This document shows positions 1-11,484 of a stretch of 64,000 bases of DNA, piece by piece. A program made the position numbers and the translations under genes. Origin of the DNA: CAISKJ01 sp046351555 (GTDB lineage Bacteria > Myxococcota_A > Polyangia > Polyangiales > Ga0077539); NCBI GenBank assembly GCA_046351555.1, contig JAXLYI010000007.1:248001-312000 (forward strand), written 5' to 3'. Position 1 is the stretch's first letter; the number at the start of each line of letters is the position of its first letter. A model generated the notes under the pieces. The model made no database searches. It was not told the origin of the DNA and worked only from the letters and a program-made list of their open reading frames with translations.

Positions 1-62
1 CGCGTCGATCGTGACCCAAGGGTGGGTGGGGTCGCAGATCGAATCCATCACTGAACCGACGC

Positions 63-92
63 TTGACCCTCGAAACGGCGAATCTCTAGAAT
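63..92 (+). promoter_or_regulatory. Candidate sigma-70-type promoter upstream of the GltJ-like gene
   Basis: A TTGACC hexamer at 63-68 and TAGAAT at 87-92 are separated by 18 bases. The local sequence is less GC-rich than the surrounding DNA. Transcription would begin near base 99, leaving about 120 bases of leader before the ATG at 220. The rest of bases 1-219 shows no convincing gene. Assignment rests on hexamer match and position only. Confidence 0.45.
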
Positions 93-219
93 GCCGATCG
101 CCTCGCGGTGGATCGCGCCCCACGCCGCCTCGCGCGTCGCAGACACGTCTGCGCGTACGGTCCCTCCGATTCAACCCTCAGCCACCACCGCCACGACACG
201 CCGCACGGGTGACCTCAAC

Positions 220-1944
220 ATGAAGATCGTTTGCCAGAACTGCAGCGCGACCTACAAGATCGCGGACGACAAGGTCCAGGGGAAGAAGGTCTTCAAGATC
301 AAGTGCAAGAAATGCGGCGAGGACATCCTCGTCCGCGGCACTGATGCTCCTGCGGAGGCCGAGGCGCCGGTGGAGCGCCCGAGCGAAGACGAGCAGACGC
401 GCGTGGTCAGCAACGAGGGGAGCGAGCCCATCTGGCACGCGGTGCTCAACGGCGACCAGCAGGGGCCCTTCACGCTCGACCAGCTCCGCGACCTGATGGC
501 GCAGGGGCAGATCGACACGGAGACCTACGTCTGGCGCGACGGCTTCGACGGCTGGCTGCCGATGCGCGACGTCTCCGAGCTCGCGGCGCTGACGGTGGCC
601 GCGGCGCCCGCGTCGGCGCCCGCGCCCGCTCCGGCGGCCGGCGGCGGCGACCTCTTCGGCGCGGCCGCGGCCGAGCCCCGCACCTCGCGCAACGCGGAGC
701 CCGCCAAGGCCCGCGCGGCGGCGCCGAAGGGCGGCGACCTGTTCGCGCCCGAGGCCCGCGCCGAGGAGGCCGCGAAGCCCGCGTTCGCCGCCGAGGCCGA
801 GAAGCCCGCGGCCGCTGGCGAGCACCTCACCGGCCAGCGCAACGAGAACTCCGTGCTGTTCTCGCTCGCGACGCTCCAGCAGCTCTCGGACAAGAACGCG
901 AAGCCCGCGGCGCCGTCGGCCTCCGACGCGAGCGGCCTCATCGACATCAACAAGCTCGCCGGCGCGCTCAACACGCCCAACGGGCCGAAGAAGTCCTCGG
1001 TCGACGACATCATGAGCGTCGGCGCCTCGTCGGGCCTCGCATCGCCGCTCGCGGCCCCGGTGCTCGCGCCGGTGGCCGTCCCGTCGGTTCCCGCGCCCGC
1101 GGCGGCCGCCGAGCCCGCCAAGCCCCAGGGCGTCAACAAGACCATCCTCGCGACCGGCGTCGCGGTGGCGGCGATCCTGGTCGGCGGCGGCGTCGGCGCG
1201 GCGTACCTCGTGAGCCGCAACAACCCCGAGCAGCAGCAGCCGCAGCAGACCGCGCTCAACGCGCCCGCCAACGCCCCGCCCGTCGGCGCCCTGGCCGCCC
1301 CGACCGCCCCGCCCTCGGCCGCCCCCGCGGCGCCCACCACGCCCGAGGCCGCGCCCGCCCCGAGCGCCGCGCCTGCGCCCGCCGCCGCGCCCGCCGCGGG
1401 TGGCTCCGACTCCCGCCCGCGCGACCGTGATCGCGACCGCGACCGCGACCGTGACCGCGGCTCCTCGTCGGGCAGCAGCGCCGCCGCCGCCCCCGCGCCG
1501 GCCGCGGCCGCCGCGCGCGCCCCGGCCGCCGCGCCGGCCGCCGCGCCCTCGCGCCCGTCGAGCTCGGCCAGCATCGACGACCTGCTCAACCGCGTGGGCG
1601 GCAGCGGCGGTGGCGGTTCGCGCCCCGCGGCGGCGCCCGCGGCCAACTCGGCCCCGGCCCCCGCGGCCGGCGGCGGTGGCGCCCCGGAGACGCCCGACCG
1701 CGGCACCGTGCGGAGCGCGCTCCAGAGCGTCGCGAGCGCCGTCCGCGCGTGCGGGACGGGCTCGGGCGGCACCGCGATGGTGACGATCGTGTTCGCCAAC
1801 ACGGGCCGCGTGACGACGGCGACGGTGGGCGGCATCCCGCCGGGGCCCGCGGTGGGCTGCATCGTCGGCGCCGTGCGCCGCGCGACGCTCCCGCCCTTCA
1901 CGCGTTCGACCTTCTCGGTCACGTACCCCTACCCGATCAACTGA
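220..1944 (+). CDS. GltJ/AgmX-like zinc-ribbon, GYF and TonB-C domain membrane protein
   Basis: A 574-residue, single-pass inner-membrane protein with the architecture of Myxococcus GltJ (AgmX), a scaffold of the gliding machinery. Residues 1-38 form an MJ0042-type zinc ribbon with C5, C8, C29 and C32. A GYF_2 domain follows at about 72-121, beginning WHAVLNG and containing the QGPF motif. A transmembrane helix lies near 306-328. Long Ala/Pro-rich periplasmic linkers with an Arg-Asp repeat follow. The last 80 or so residues resemble the TonB-C/AgmX C-terminal domain, with a conserved Cys pair. An upstream in-frame ATG at 91 would add 43 residues before the zinc ribbon, so the ATG at 220 is preferred. 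The gene sits 8 bases upstream of sctS and is probably co-transcribed with it. Family role is known from Myxococcus; a gliding role here is inferred, since no other glt genes are visible and myxobacteria carry several paralogues. Confidence 0.85.
   Translation: MKIVCQNCSATYKIADDKVQGKKVFKIKCKKCGEDILVRGTDAPAEAEAPVERPSEDEQTRVVSNEGSEPIWHAVLNGDQQGPFTLDQLRDLMAQGQIDTETYVWRDGFDGWLPMRDVSELAALTVAAAPASAPAPAPAAGGGDLFGAAAAEPRTSRNAEPAKARAAAPKGGDLFAPEARAEEAAKPAFAAEAEKPAAAGEHLTGQRNENSVLFSLATLQQLSDKNAKPAAPSASDASGLIDINKLAGALNTPNGPKKSSVDDIMSVGASSGLASPLAAPVLAPVAVPSVPAPAAAAEPAKPQGVNKTILATGVAVAAILVGGGVGAAYLVSRNNPEQQQPQQTALNAPANAPPVGALAAPTAPPSAAPAAPTTPEAAPAPSAAPAPAAAPAAGGSDSRPRDRDRDRDRDRDRGSSSGSSAAAAPAPAAAAARAPAAAPAAAPSRPSSSASIDDLLNRVGGSGGGGSRPAAAPAANSAPAPAAGGGGAPETPDRGTVRSALQSVASAVRACGTGSGGTAMVTIVFANTGRVTTATVGGIPPGPAVGCIVGAVRRATLPPFTRSTFSVTYPYPIN
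1420..1458 (+). repeat. Arg-Asp hexanucleotide repeat in the GltJ-like linker
   Basis: About 6.5 tandem copies of a CGCGAC-type hexamer encode alternating Arg and Asp in the periplasmic linker of the GltJ-like protein. The alternation of charge suggests a stiff, solvent-exposed spacer. The repeat is likely to vary in copy number between strains. Confidence 0.85.
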
Positions 1945-1952
1945 GGCGCCCC

Positions 1953-2213
1953 GTGGCGCTCGTCGAGCTCGCGCGCCAGGCCCTCCTCCTCGCCGCCACG
2001 CTCTCGCTCCCCGTCCTCGCCGCGGGCCTCGCGGCGGGGGCGCTCGCGGGCTTCGCCGGCGCCGCCGCGCGCCTCCACGACCCCACCCTCGCCGTGCTCC
2101 CGCGCCAGCTCGCGGTCGGCGCCGTGGTCGCCTCCCTCGGCGCCGCGGGCCTCGCCGCGGTCGTGCGCTTCGCCGAGGTGGTCTGGCGCGCGATCCCCGC
2201 GCTCGTGCCGTGA
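1953..2213 (+). CDS. sctS: SctS/FliQ-family type III export gate subunit
   Basis: An 86-residue, two-helix hydrophobic protein of the FliQ/SctS family. In known systems the FliQ/SctS ring joins FliP/SctR and FliR/SctT to form the membrane export gate of type III secretion or flagellar machines. The sequence shows the family layout: an N-terminal helix, a loop carrying the 'DPTLAVLPRQLAVG' segment that corresponds to the conserved 'E-x-TLSFIPK' region of FliQ, and a second helix. The GTG at 1953 gives the family's usual length (about 85-90 residues). Its TGA overlaps the GTG of the SctT gene. No SctR/FliP, SctU/FlhB or SctV gene is in the window, so whether it serves a flagellum, a T3SS or something else cannot be decided; flagellar origin is unlikely in a myxobacterium. 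Confidence 0.8.
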   Translation: MALVELARQALLLAATLSLPVLAAGLAAGALAGFAGAAARLHDPTLAVLPRQLAVGAVVASLGAAGLAAVVRFAEVVWRAIPALVP

Positions 2214-2896
2214 GCCCCTGGGGCCTCCTGCTCGCGTCGCTGCGCGTGGCGCCCGCGGTCGCGCTGCTGCCGCTCTCCGGTCTCGGCCCGCTGGCGTGGC
2301 CCTCGCGCGTCGCCGTCGCCGTCGCGCTCGCCGCCGGGGTGGCCGCCGCGCCCGACGCGCCGTGGGTCGCGGCGTGGTGGGGCCCCTGCGCGCGCGAGCT
2401 GCTGGTGGGCGGCGCGCTCGCGCTGGTGCTCGCGCTCCCGTGGATGGCGCTCGAGCAGGGCGCGTCGCTGCTCTCGGCGCAGGGCGACGCGCTCGAGCCC
2501 GCGGGCCGCGCGGCGCGGTGGGCGGGGGCGGTCACGTTCGTGGCCGCGCGCGGGCACCACGGCGCGCTGCGGGCGCTGGCCGCGTCGTGGGTGGCGGTCC
2601 CTCCCGGCGGGGCGCCGGCGTCGGGGGAGCCGTGGCTGAGCGCGGCGCTCGACGCCACCGCGGAGGCGCTCGCGGGCGCGCTGGTGGTGGCCTCGTCGGG
2701 GCTGCTCGGGGTGGCGGCGGCGGAGCTGGTGGTCGCGCTGGCGGGGCGCTTCGGGGGCGTCGCGACGCGCGAAGCGGCGGGCTCGGCGCGGGCGATCGCG
2801 GGGGTGGCGGCGGTGGCGATCGGGCTGCGGGCGGCCGCGGAGGTGGCGGTGGCGCTCGGGCAGCGCGCGCACGCCCTCGCGGTGGGGATGAGGTGA
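2210..2896 (+). CDS. sctT: SctT/FliR-family type III export gate subunit
   Basis: A 228-residue polytopic membrane protein of the FliR/SctT family, somewhat shorter than the usual ~260 residues. Six or so hydrophobic segments alternate with short loops. The region around 'ARELLVGGALALVLALPW' matches the conserved FliR stretch where a Glu follows an Arg just before a long helix. The GTG at 2210 shares four bases (GTGA) with the end of sctS, indicating translational coupling and a 1:1 gate pair. Known role: forms the pseudo-helical export gate with SctR and SctS. The system it belongs to is unclear because the neighbours are a GltJ-like protein and an unrelated lipoprotein. Confidence 0.78.
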   Translation: MSPWGLLLASLRVAPAVALLPLSGLGPLAWPSRVAVAVALAAGVAAAPDAPWVAAWWGPCARELLVGGALALVLALPWMALEQGASLLSAQGDALEPAGRAARWAGAVTFVAARGHHGALRALAASWVAVPPGGAPASGEPWLSAALDATAEALAGALVVASSGLLGVAAAELVVALAGRFGGVATREAAGSARAIAGVAAVAIGLRAAAEVAVALGQRAHALAVGMR

Positions 2897-2930
2897 CAGG
2901 GGGGCGCGGGCTCGGCTAGGGTCGCGGGCC

Positions 2931-3635
2931 GTGCGCCAGAGCCTCGCGATCCTCCTGCTGCTCGCGGCGTCGTCTTGCCAGGCGACCGCGCCGGGCCCGG
3001 TCGACGCGGTGGCGGCCTACGCCGCGGCGCTGCGCGACGGGCGCCACGCCGACGCGTGGCGGATGCTCTCGGCGTCGGCGCGCGAGGCGCTCCCCTACGA
3101 CGCCTTCGAGCGCGCGGCGCGCGAGCGCCCCGAGGAGCTGCGCGACGCGATCACCGCGTACGAACGCGTCGACCCGCAGGTGCCGGTGGCGGCGCAGCTC
3201 GAGCTCGCGTCGGGCGACCGCGTGCGGCTGCTCTACGAGGACGGCGCGTGGCGCATCGACCCGAGCGCGCTGGAGTTCTACGGGCAGCACACGCCGCGGC
3301 AGGCGCTCCAGTCGTTCGCGCGGGCGGTGGAGGCGAGCCGGTGGGACGTGCTGCTTCGACTCGCGCCGCGCGCGGTGGCCGAGCAGCTCCGGGCGGGCGG
3401 CCCCGGGCCCGACGGCGGGGCCCCGCGCGGCGCCGAGCAACTCCTCCGCGACGCGTGGACGGGCGAGGGGGCCGAAGGGGACCGTGCGATGCTGCGGCTC
3501 CTCCAGGCCGACCTCGACCGCGGCCGCCCGATCGAGGTGGCCGGCGACCGCGCGACGATGACGTACGGCGCCACGCAGCACGTCGCCCGCCTCGTGCGCG
3601 AGGACGGTCTCTGGAAGGTCGAAGACCTCGACTGA
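2931..3635 (+). CDS. Putative lipoprotein, unknown function
   Basis: A 234-residue protein starting with GTG. Residues 1-16 form a lipoprotein signal peptide with a hydrophobic core and the lipobox LAASSC (lipidated Cys16). The mature part contains two copies of an NTF2/DUF4878-like pattern: 'VDAVAAYAAALRDGRHADAWRMLS' style helices followed by strands ending in 'YEDGAWRID', then again near the C-terminus 'VREDGLWKVEDLD'. Such domains usually bind small ligands or proteins. No catalytic motif was recognised. The gap to sctT is 34 bases, so it may belong to the same transcript. It converges with the ferritin-like gene with 3 bases between them. Confidence 0.7.
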   Translation: MRQSLAILLLLAASSCQATAPGPVDAVAAYAAALRDGRHADAWRMLSASAREALPYDAFERAARERPEELRDAITAYERVDPQVPVAAQLELASGDRVRLLYEDGAWRIDPSALEFYGQHTPRQALQSFARAVEASRWDVLLRLAPRAVAEQLRAGGPGPDGGAPRGAEQLLRDAWTGEGAEGDRAMLRLLQADLDRGRPIEVAGDRATMTYGATQHVARLVREDGLWKVEDLD

Positions 3636-3638
3636 GCG

Positions 3639-4514
3639 TCAGCGCCGCGAGCGCGGCTGCGCGCGGCGGGGCGTGACGGCGGTGACGCGCGCGGCCATCT
3701 TCGGGTGCTGCCATGCGCGGGCGGAGACGCCGGCCGCGACCTCGGCGTGGGCGGCGGCTGCTTCCTCTGGGAGCGCGCGGCCCGCGGCCGACCACGCGGC
3801 GCGGTCGACGCCGGGCGGAAGGTCGAAGAGGGGGACGGTGGCGGGCATCGCGCGGAGGGCCTGCGCGACGGCGTCGGCGACGTCCTCGTTGCCGCGGTCG
3901 AGGCACCACGCGAGCACCGACCAGGCGAGCGCCTCGTGGCGCCCTTCGTCTTCGGCGACGGTGGTGAGGCAGCGCTGCACCTCGGGGTCCTCGCAGCGCG
4001 CGGCGGCGCGGCGGGCGAGGGCGGCGGCGGTTCCCTCGCCGAGGCAGCCCTCGACGAGGGCCTCGCGGGCGACGGCGGCGAGGTCGCAGCGGGCCTCGCG
4101 GACGGCGCCGATGTCGATCGCGCCGGGCGCCTTCCACGCGCCGCCGTACATGCTCGCGAGGGTGAAGCAGAGCCGCGCGTGGCGCACCTCGTCGAGCGCG
4201 GCGCGGTGCGCGCCTTCGAGCAGCTCGGGCGGCGCGCCGAGCGCGAGGAGCTGCGCGGCGACGCGGGTGAAGGCGGCGATGGAGGCGTGCTCGGCGAGCG
4301 CGTCGTCGAGCCACTGCGACGCGAGCGCGCGGCGGGTGACGTCGTCGAGGGGGTTCACCTCGGGGGAGACGTCGTCGGTCCAGGCGTCGCCGGAGGCGGT
4401 GGCGGCGACGACGATGCGGCCGTCGTGCACGAGCGGGCGGCCGCCGGGCGGCGGTCCTGCGGGGCGCGGCGCGGCCAGCGGAGGCTTCGGGGCGGGCGCT
4501 TCGGGGCTGGGCAT
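3639..4514 (-). CDS. Ferritin-like di-iron domain protein
   Basis: About 291 residues. The central helical region carries the two halves of a four-helix di-iron site: a first helix with 'EHASIAAF', then 'DEVRHARL' (EXXH), later 'EALVEGCLGEG', and finally 'DEGRHEAL' (EXXH). This is the ferritin/rubrerythrin-like pattern E...EXXH...E...EXXH seen in a lineage of myxobacterial proteins. The enzymatic reaction is not known. The N-terminal 50 residues are Pro/Ala-rich and the C-terminus is basic. The ATG at 4514 is preferred; an upstream in-frame ATG at 4571 would add 19 polar residues with no family support. It is divergent from secA. Confidence 0.72.
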   Translation of the reverse strand: MPSPEAPAPKPPLAAPRPAGPPPGGRPLVHDGRIVVAATASGDAWTDDVSPEVNPLDDVTRRALASQWLDDALAEHASIAAFTRVAAQLLALGAPPELLEGAHRAALDEVRHARLCFTLASMYGGAWKAPGAIDIGAVREARCDLAAVAREALVEGCLGEGTAAALARRAAARCEDPEVQRCLTTVAEDEGRHEALAWSVLAWCLDRGNEDVADAVAQALRAMPATVPLFDLPPGVDRAAWSAAGRALPEEAAAAHAEVAAGVSARAWQHPKMAARVTAVTPRRAQPRSRR

Positions 4515-4723
4515 CGGCGGATTCGTATCACGAGGCGCGTCCGCTTCGGCGCGACTTTTCCCCGCCCGCACCCCCCGGGGAACACCCCGCCGCCCCGCCC
4601 GGTTCCCCCTCCGGCGCCCGGTGTAGGATCTTGCAATCCCACGGCAGTGGGCGCAGGTTCACGCGCCCGCGCGGATACCCCCCCTTCGCCTTCCGTGACC
4701 GCGCTTCGAAAGGTACGACGACG

Positions 4724-8005
<3,282 letters not shown>

Positions 8006-8021
8006 CCCGCCCGCCGGCGCG

Positions 8022-9920
8022 CTACGAGCGCGCCAGCACCACCAGCAGCGCGACGAGCGCGAAGGCCCCCACCACCCCCGCGATCACCCAGCCCGCCGGC
8101 CACGCCCGCGCGGGCTCGGGCGGCGACGTCGTCGTCACGGGCGCGGGCGGCGGCGACCACCCGTGCGGCGCGAGCCCCGGCGACGACCACGGCGGCGCGG
8201 AAGGCGGCGGCAGCGCGGGCGACGGCATCACCCCCGAGGCCGAGAGGTCGATCGCCATCGTGCGCTCGACGACGGGGACGGGCGCCGCGGGCGGGTTCAC
8301 GAGGAGCGTGACGGGGTCGGACGGGGGCTGCTCCCAGCTCGCCTGGATCATGCGCGTCCCGTCGGGGTCGGGCGCGCGCGCGGCGGGGCGCACCGAGGGG
8401 GTGGTCACCGCGTCGGGGGTCGCGGGCGGCGCGAGCATCGCGAGGCCGGCGGGTTCGTCGACGCCGAGCGTGCGCGCGCGCAGGCGGCGCGGGCGCTCGT
8501 GGGGCGCGGGGTTGGCGGCGTAGTCGGTGACGCCCTCGTCCTCGTCGAGCACGCTCGGCAGGCCGTCGCGCGGCGTCGGCGACGGGTCTTCGAAGGGGAC
8601 GTCGCCCTGCGCCGCGTGGGCCGGGGGCATGAACACTTCGAGCGAGGTGTGCTCGCCGGCCAGGTCGAGGGGCAGGGAGGTGCCGAGGGCGAGCGTCGCG
8701 GGCGCGTCGTCGGTCAGCGACGCCCCGAGCGCGAGCGTCGCGGACGCGTCGAGCGGTGACGCGATCGGGAGCGTGAGCGGGGGCTCGTCGACGTGGTCCC
8801 ACGCGGTGACCGACACGCGCGCGGGCGGCGCGCTCCACGCGGGCGAGGGCGCGGGCGGTGCGGCGAGGGGCGCGGGCGGGACGGACGGGGCGACCAGCGC
8901 GAGCGGCGGGGGAGGGCCCGCGACGGGCATCGGCGCGGGCGGCACGACGGTGGGCGGGCGCGGGGCGGGCGCGCTGGCGAAGCGCGTCGTCGAGCCTTGG
9001 AGCGTGGGGGAGGCCGCGGGGGGCGGCGCCTCGGGCGGGTCTGGCTCGGGGGTGAGCGGGGCCTTGTCCCAGAGGCCGGCCTTCGTCCAGTGCCGCTCGA
9101 CGAGCGCCGCGAAGATCACCGGGCGCTCGGGCCGGCGCGCGGGGTTGACGTCGAGCGCGAGGGCCACCGCGTCCCACACCGTCGCGGGCACGTCGCTCCG
9201 GAGCGCCCCGAGCTTCGCGCGAACCGCCCCCTCGCGCGCGGCCGCCGCCCACGCCGCGGGGCCATCGGGCGAGGGCGCGAGCGCGGGGCTCAGGAGCTCG
9301 GCGAGCACCGCCGCGAGCGCGAACACGTCGGCCTGCGGCGACTCCCGCGCGGGGTCGTCGAGCTGCTCGGGCGCGCGGTACGGCGCGGGCGCGGGGTGCC
9401 CGCCGGCGGGCGGGACGAGCAGGTGCGCGGCGCCGAAGTCGAGCACGCGGACGGCGTACTGGCCGGGCGACTCGCGCCGGACGAGCACGCTCCGCGGGGA
9501 GAGCGAGCCGTGGGGCGCGCCGGCTCCCGCGCTCTCGAGCGCGGCGGCGACCTGGCGGAAGAGCCGCTGCGCCGTTGCGAAGCCGGGGCGCGTGCGGGCC
9601 TTGCGGTGACCGGCGAGCCACGTCGCGAGCGAGCGGCCTTCGAAGCGCTCGTGGGCGAGGTAGGCCCGGCCCTCGCGCTCGCCCCAGGCCCAGGGCTGGA
9701 GGACGCCGGGGTCGGTCGCGCGCTGGAGCCGCTCGACGAGCGCGGGCAGCGAGCGGGGGTCGGCCGCGTCGCCCGGCGGGCCCGCGCCGAGGAGCTTGAC
9801 GAGGGCCGGCGCGTCGCCGCGCGCGCGGTCGACCGCCGCCCACGCCTCGCCGAGGCCCGCGTCGGGGAGGCGGGATTCCAGGCGAAATCGCGCGACGTCG
9901 GGCTCGGGGGGCGGCGGCAC
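8022..9920 (-). CDS. Tail-anchored Ser/Thr pseudokinase
   Basis: About 632 residues. The N-terminal 280 have the kinase fold: a VKLL Lys strand, 'YLAHERFEG' hinge, a catalytic-loop equivalent that reads HGSLSP (residues 137-142) instead of HRDxKP, and 'LDFGAAH' with the DFG Asp161. The catalytic Asp is therefore missing and the Gly-rich loop is poorly conserved, so it is probably inactive or a scaffold. A long Pro/Ala/Thr-rich linker follows, with several 'ATLALG' repeats. A single transmembrane helix occupies the last 25 residues with almost nothing after it, so the protein is probably C-terminally anchored with the kinase fold in the cytosol. The start is one of two in-frame GTGs, 9920 or 9938. 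It converges with secA. Confidence 0.72.
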   Translation of the reverse strand: MPPPPEPDVARFRLESRLPDAGLGEAWAAVDRARGDAPALVKLLGAGPPGDAADPRSLPALVERLQRATDPGVLQPWAWGEREGRAYLAHERFEGRSLATWLAGHRKARTRPGFATAQRLFRQVAAALESAGAGAPHGSLSPRSVLVRRESPGQYAVRVLDFGAAHLLVPPAGGHPAPAPYRAPEQLDDPARESPQADVFALAAVLAELLSPALAPSPDGPAAWAAAAREGAVRAKLGALRSDVPATVWDAVALALDVNPARRPERPVIFAALVERHWTKAGLWDKAPLTPEPDPPEAPPPAASPTLQGSTTRFASAPAPRPPTVVPPAPMPVAGPPPPLALVAPSVPPAPLAAPPAPSPAWSAPPARVSVTAWDHVDEPPLTLPIASPLDASATLALGASLTDDAPATLALGTSLPLDLAGEHTSLEVFMPPAHAAQGDVPFEDPSPTPRDGLPSVLDEDEGVTDYAANPAPHERPRRLRARTLGVDEPAGLAMLAPPATPDAVTTPSVRPAARAPDPDGTRMIQASWEQPPSDPVTLLVNPPAAPVPVVERTMAIDLSASGVMPSPALPPPSAPPWSSPGLAPHGWSPPPAPVTTTSPPEPARAWPAGWVIAGVVGAFALVALLVVLARS

Positions 9921-10044
9921 GCGCGGACTCTTGCACACCCCCCCCGGGCCGCCAACGGGGTCGAACCGTGGACACCGCTCGGGCGGGACCGCTGCTTGTT
10001 CCCGGATTGCGCCGCGCGCGGGGGACGTGCGATCGTCCCGCGCG

Positions 10045-10608
10045 ATGGGCCTCCGCAGCAACGCACCGACGCCGTCCCTCGTGCTCGACCTCCCGCACGG
10101 CCGCATCAGCGCGGGCGCCGCGCAGGCCGAGCGCCTCGTGGCCCTCCCCGCGGCCTGGGTGGGCGAGCTCCTCGAGTGCCTGCCCGACGGCCTCGACGCC
10201 TTCGCCGACCGCCTCGTGGCGCCGATCGTCGCCGACGCGCAGGAGGCCCTCGACGACGTGCCCGGCGCGCTCCCCGAGGAGGTCGCCTGGGCCCTCTCGC
10301 TCGCCTTCGCGCGCCGCGGCTTCGGGCTCGTCTCCTTCGAGCGCTGGGGCGACGCGCTGCTGCTCGTGTGGCGCTCGCCGCCCGCGTCGGGGCCGGGCTT
10401 CCGCGAGTTCGCCGCGCGCCTCGCGTCGCGTGTGGTGGCGGAGCTCCTGGGGCTGCGCGTGCGCGGCGCGGTGCTCAACGGCGACGGCGCCACGCTGCGC
10501 GTCCTGCTCGCGAGCCCGGAGACCTGCCAGGAGGTCCGCTCGCTCACGGTCGAGGGCGTCTCGCCCGAGGCCATCCTCGAGATGCTGACCCCCGGAGATG
10601 CGACGTGA
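10045..10608 (+). CDS. Conserved protein of unknown function (possible V4R-like fold)
   Basis: A 187-residue soluble protein without signal peptide or membrane segment. The C-terminal part, 'FREFAARLASRVVAELLGLRVRGAVL' followed by a strand and 'LLASPETCQE', recalls the last helix and strand of V4R/BchJ-type ligand-binding domains, including a late Cys. This resemblance is weak and the family is not established. Its TGA overlaps the GTG of the next gene, so the two are coupled. It is divergent from the pseudokinase gene, and the 100 or so bases between them probably hold both promoters. Function is unknown; the flanking kinase genes suggest a signalling role, which is inference. Confidence 0.6.
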   Translation: MGLRSNAPTPSLVLDLPHGRISAGAAQAERLVALPAAWVGELLECLPDGLDAFADRLVAPIVADAQEALDDVPGALPEEVAWALSLAFARRGFGLVSFERWGDALLLVWRSPPASGPGFREFAARLASRVVAELLGLRVRGAVLNGDGATLRVLLASPETCQEVRSLTVEGVSPEAILEMLTPGDAT

Positions 10609-11383
10609 GCCACCCCGACGCGCGCGCCCGCCTCGAAGCCCTCCTCCAGCGCGTGGTGTCGCGCAAGGACGCCCCGCGCCCGCCCCGCGCCGCCGCGGCC
10701 GCCCCCGCCGCGCAGATCCCCGCGCCGGCCCCGCCGCGCGCGCCGACGCCCGCGGTGCTGCGCGCGCCGACGCCCGCGACGCCCCCGCCGCGAAGCCCGC
10801 CGTGCTGCGCGCCCCGACGCCCGCCGCGCCCGCCGTGCCCCGCGCGCCGCGCGCCGCACCGCTGGTCGCGCTCGAGCCGCCGCCGGAGCCGCGCGCCCCC
10901 GAGGCGCTGCGCGAGCCCGAGGCGCTGCGCGAGCCCGAGCCCGCCGGGCCGGAGATCTCCGAGTCGTCCGACGAGTCGGTGGAGATCCCCGTCGGGAGCC
11001 TCGACCTGACGGCGCCCGTCCCCGAGAGCGACCTCTTCGACCTGCGCGAGCCCGAGCCCGAGCCCCCGCCGCCCGCGCCGCTCCCGCTCGTCGAGCCGAC
11101 GCCCGAGCCCCGCGCCCCGGAGATCGCCGCGCCCGTCGCGCGCGTCGAGCCCGCCGCGCCGACGCCCGCGCCCGCCGCGCTCGCCGCCCCGACGCCCGCG
11201 CCCGCGCCCCCGGCGCCCGAGGCATTCATCGAGCCGGCCGCGCCGCAGCGCTTCGAACCGAAGCCCCTGCCCGCGGCGCAGCCGGCCCGCGTCGTCGCGA
11301 TGCCCGCGGTCGCGCCGACGCCGCTGCGTGACCTCGTGCGGCGCTCGATGGAGCTCCGCGTGCGCCGGCACCACCGGCCGTAG
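10605..11383 (+). CDS. Pro/Ala-rich low-complexity protein, interrupted by a frameshift
   Basis: Reading begins at GTG 10605, overlapping the previous stop, with 'VSHPDARARLEALLQRVVSR'. After 'RAPTPA' near base 10777 this frame loses all normal composition. The frame one base earlier continues the same Pro/Ala/Arg style ('DAPAAKPAVLRAPTPAAP') to the TAG at 11381-11383. One base appears to be missing at about 10776-10778. The joined protein would be about 259 residues: a short helical head, a long Pro/Glu/Ala linker with an acidic patch 'SESSDESVEIP', and a basic tail ending RVRRHHRP. No enzymatic domain is recognised. It is either a real frameshift mutation or a base-calling error in a GC-rich repeat. 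Confidence 0.55.
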
Positions 11384-11397
11384 CGCCTGTTTGGGTT

Positions 11398-11426
11398 TTG
11401 CCCTCCCGGTGACGCTGTTCTAGTCT
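11398..11426 (+). promoter_or_regulatory. Candidate sigma-70-type promoter for the tandem kinase gene
   Basis: TTGCCC at 11398-11403 and TAGTCT at 11421-11426 are separated by 17 bases in an unusually T-rich stretch just after the preceding stop. Transcription would begin near 11433. That lies on top of the GTG at 11434 and so favours the internal ATG at 11485 as the kinase start. Confidence 0.4.
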
Positions 11427-11484
11427 CGCGGCGGTGCGCGGCCTCTCCCCGGGGGCCGCGGCGCCCCGCGAGGCAGCAACGGTG

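Noticed and set aside
178..2658. A very long minus-strand reading frame opposite the GltJ-like and Sct genes
   Set aside because: It is Arg/Gly/Ala-rich shadow sequence produced by GC bias on the strand opposite real genes, with no domain in it.
1953..2896. A flagellar export apparatus
   Set aside because: Only the two smallest gate subunits are present with no flagellar gene nearby, and the neighbours are not flagellar.
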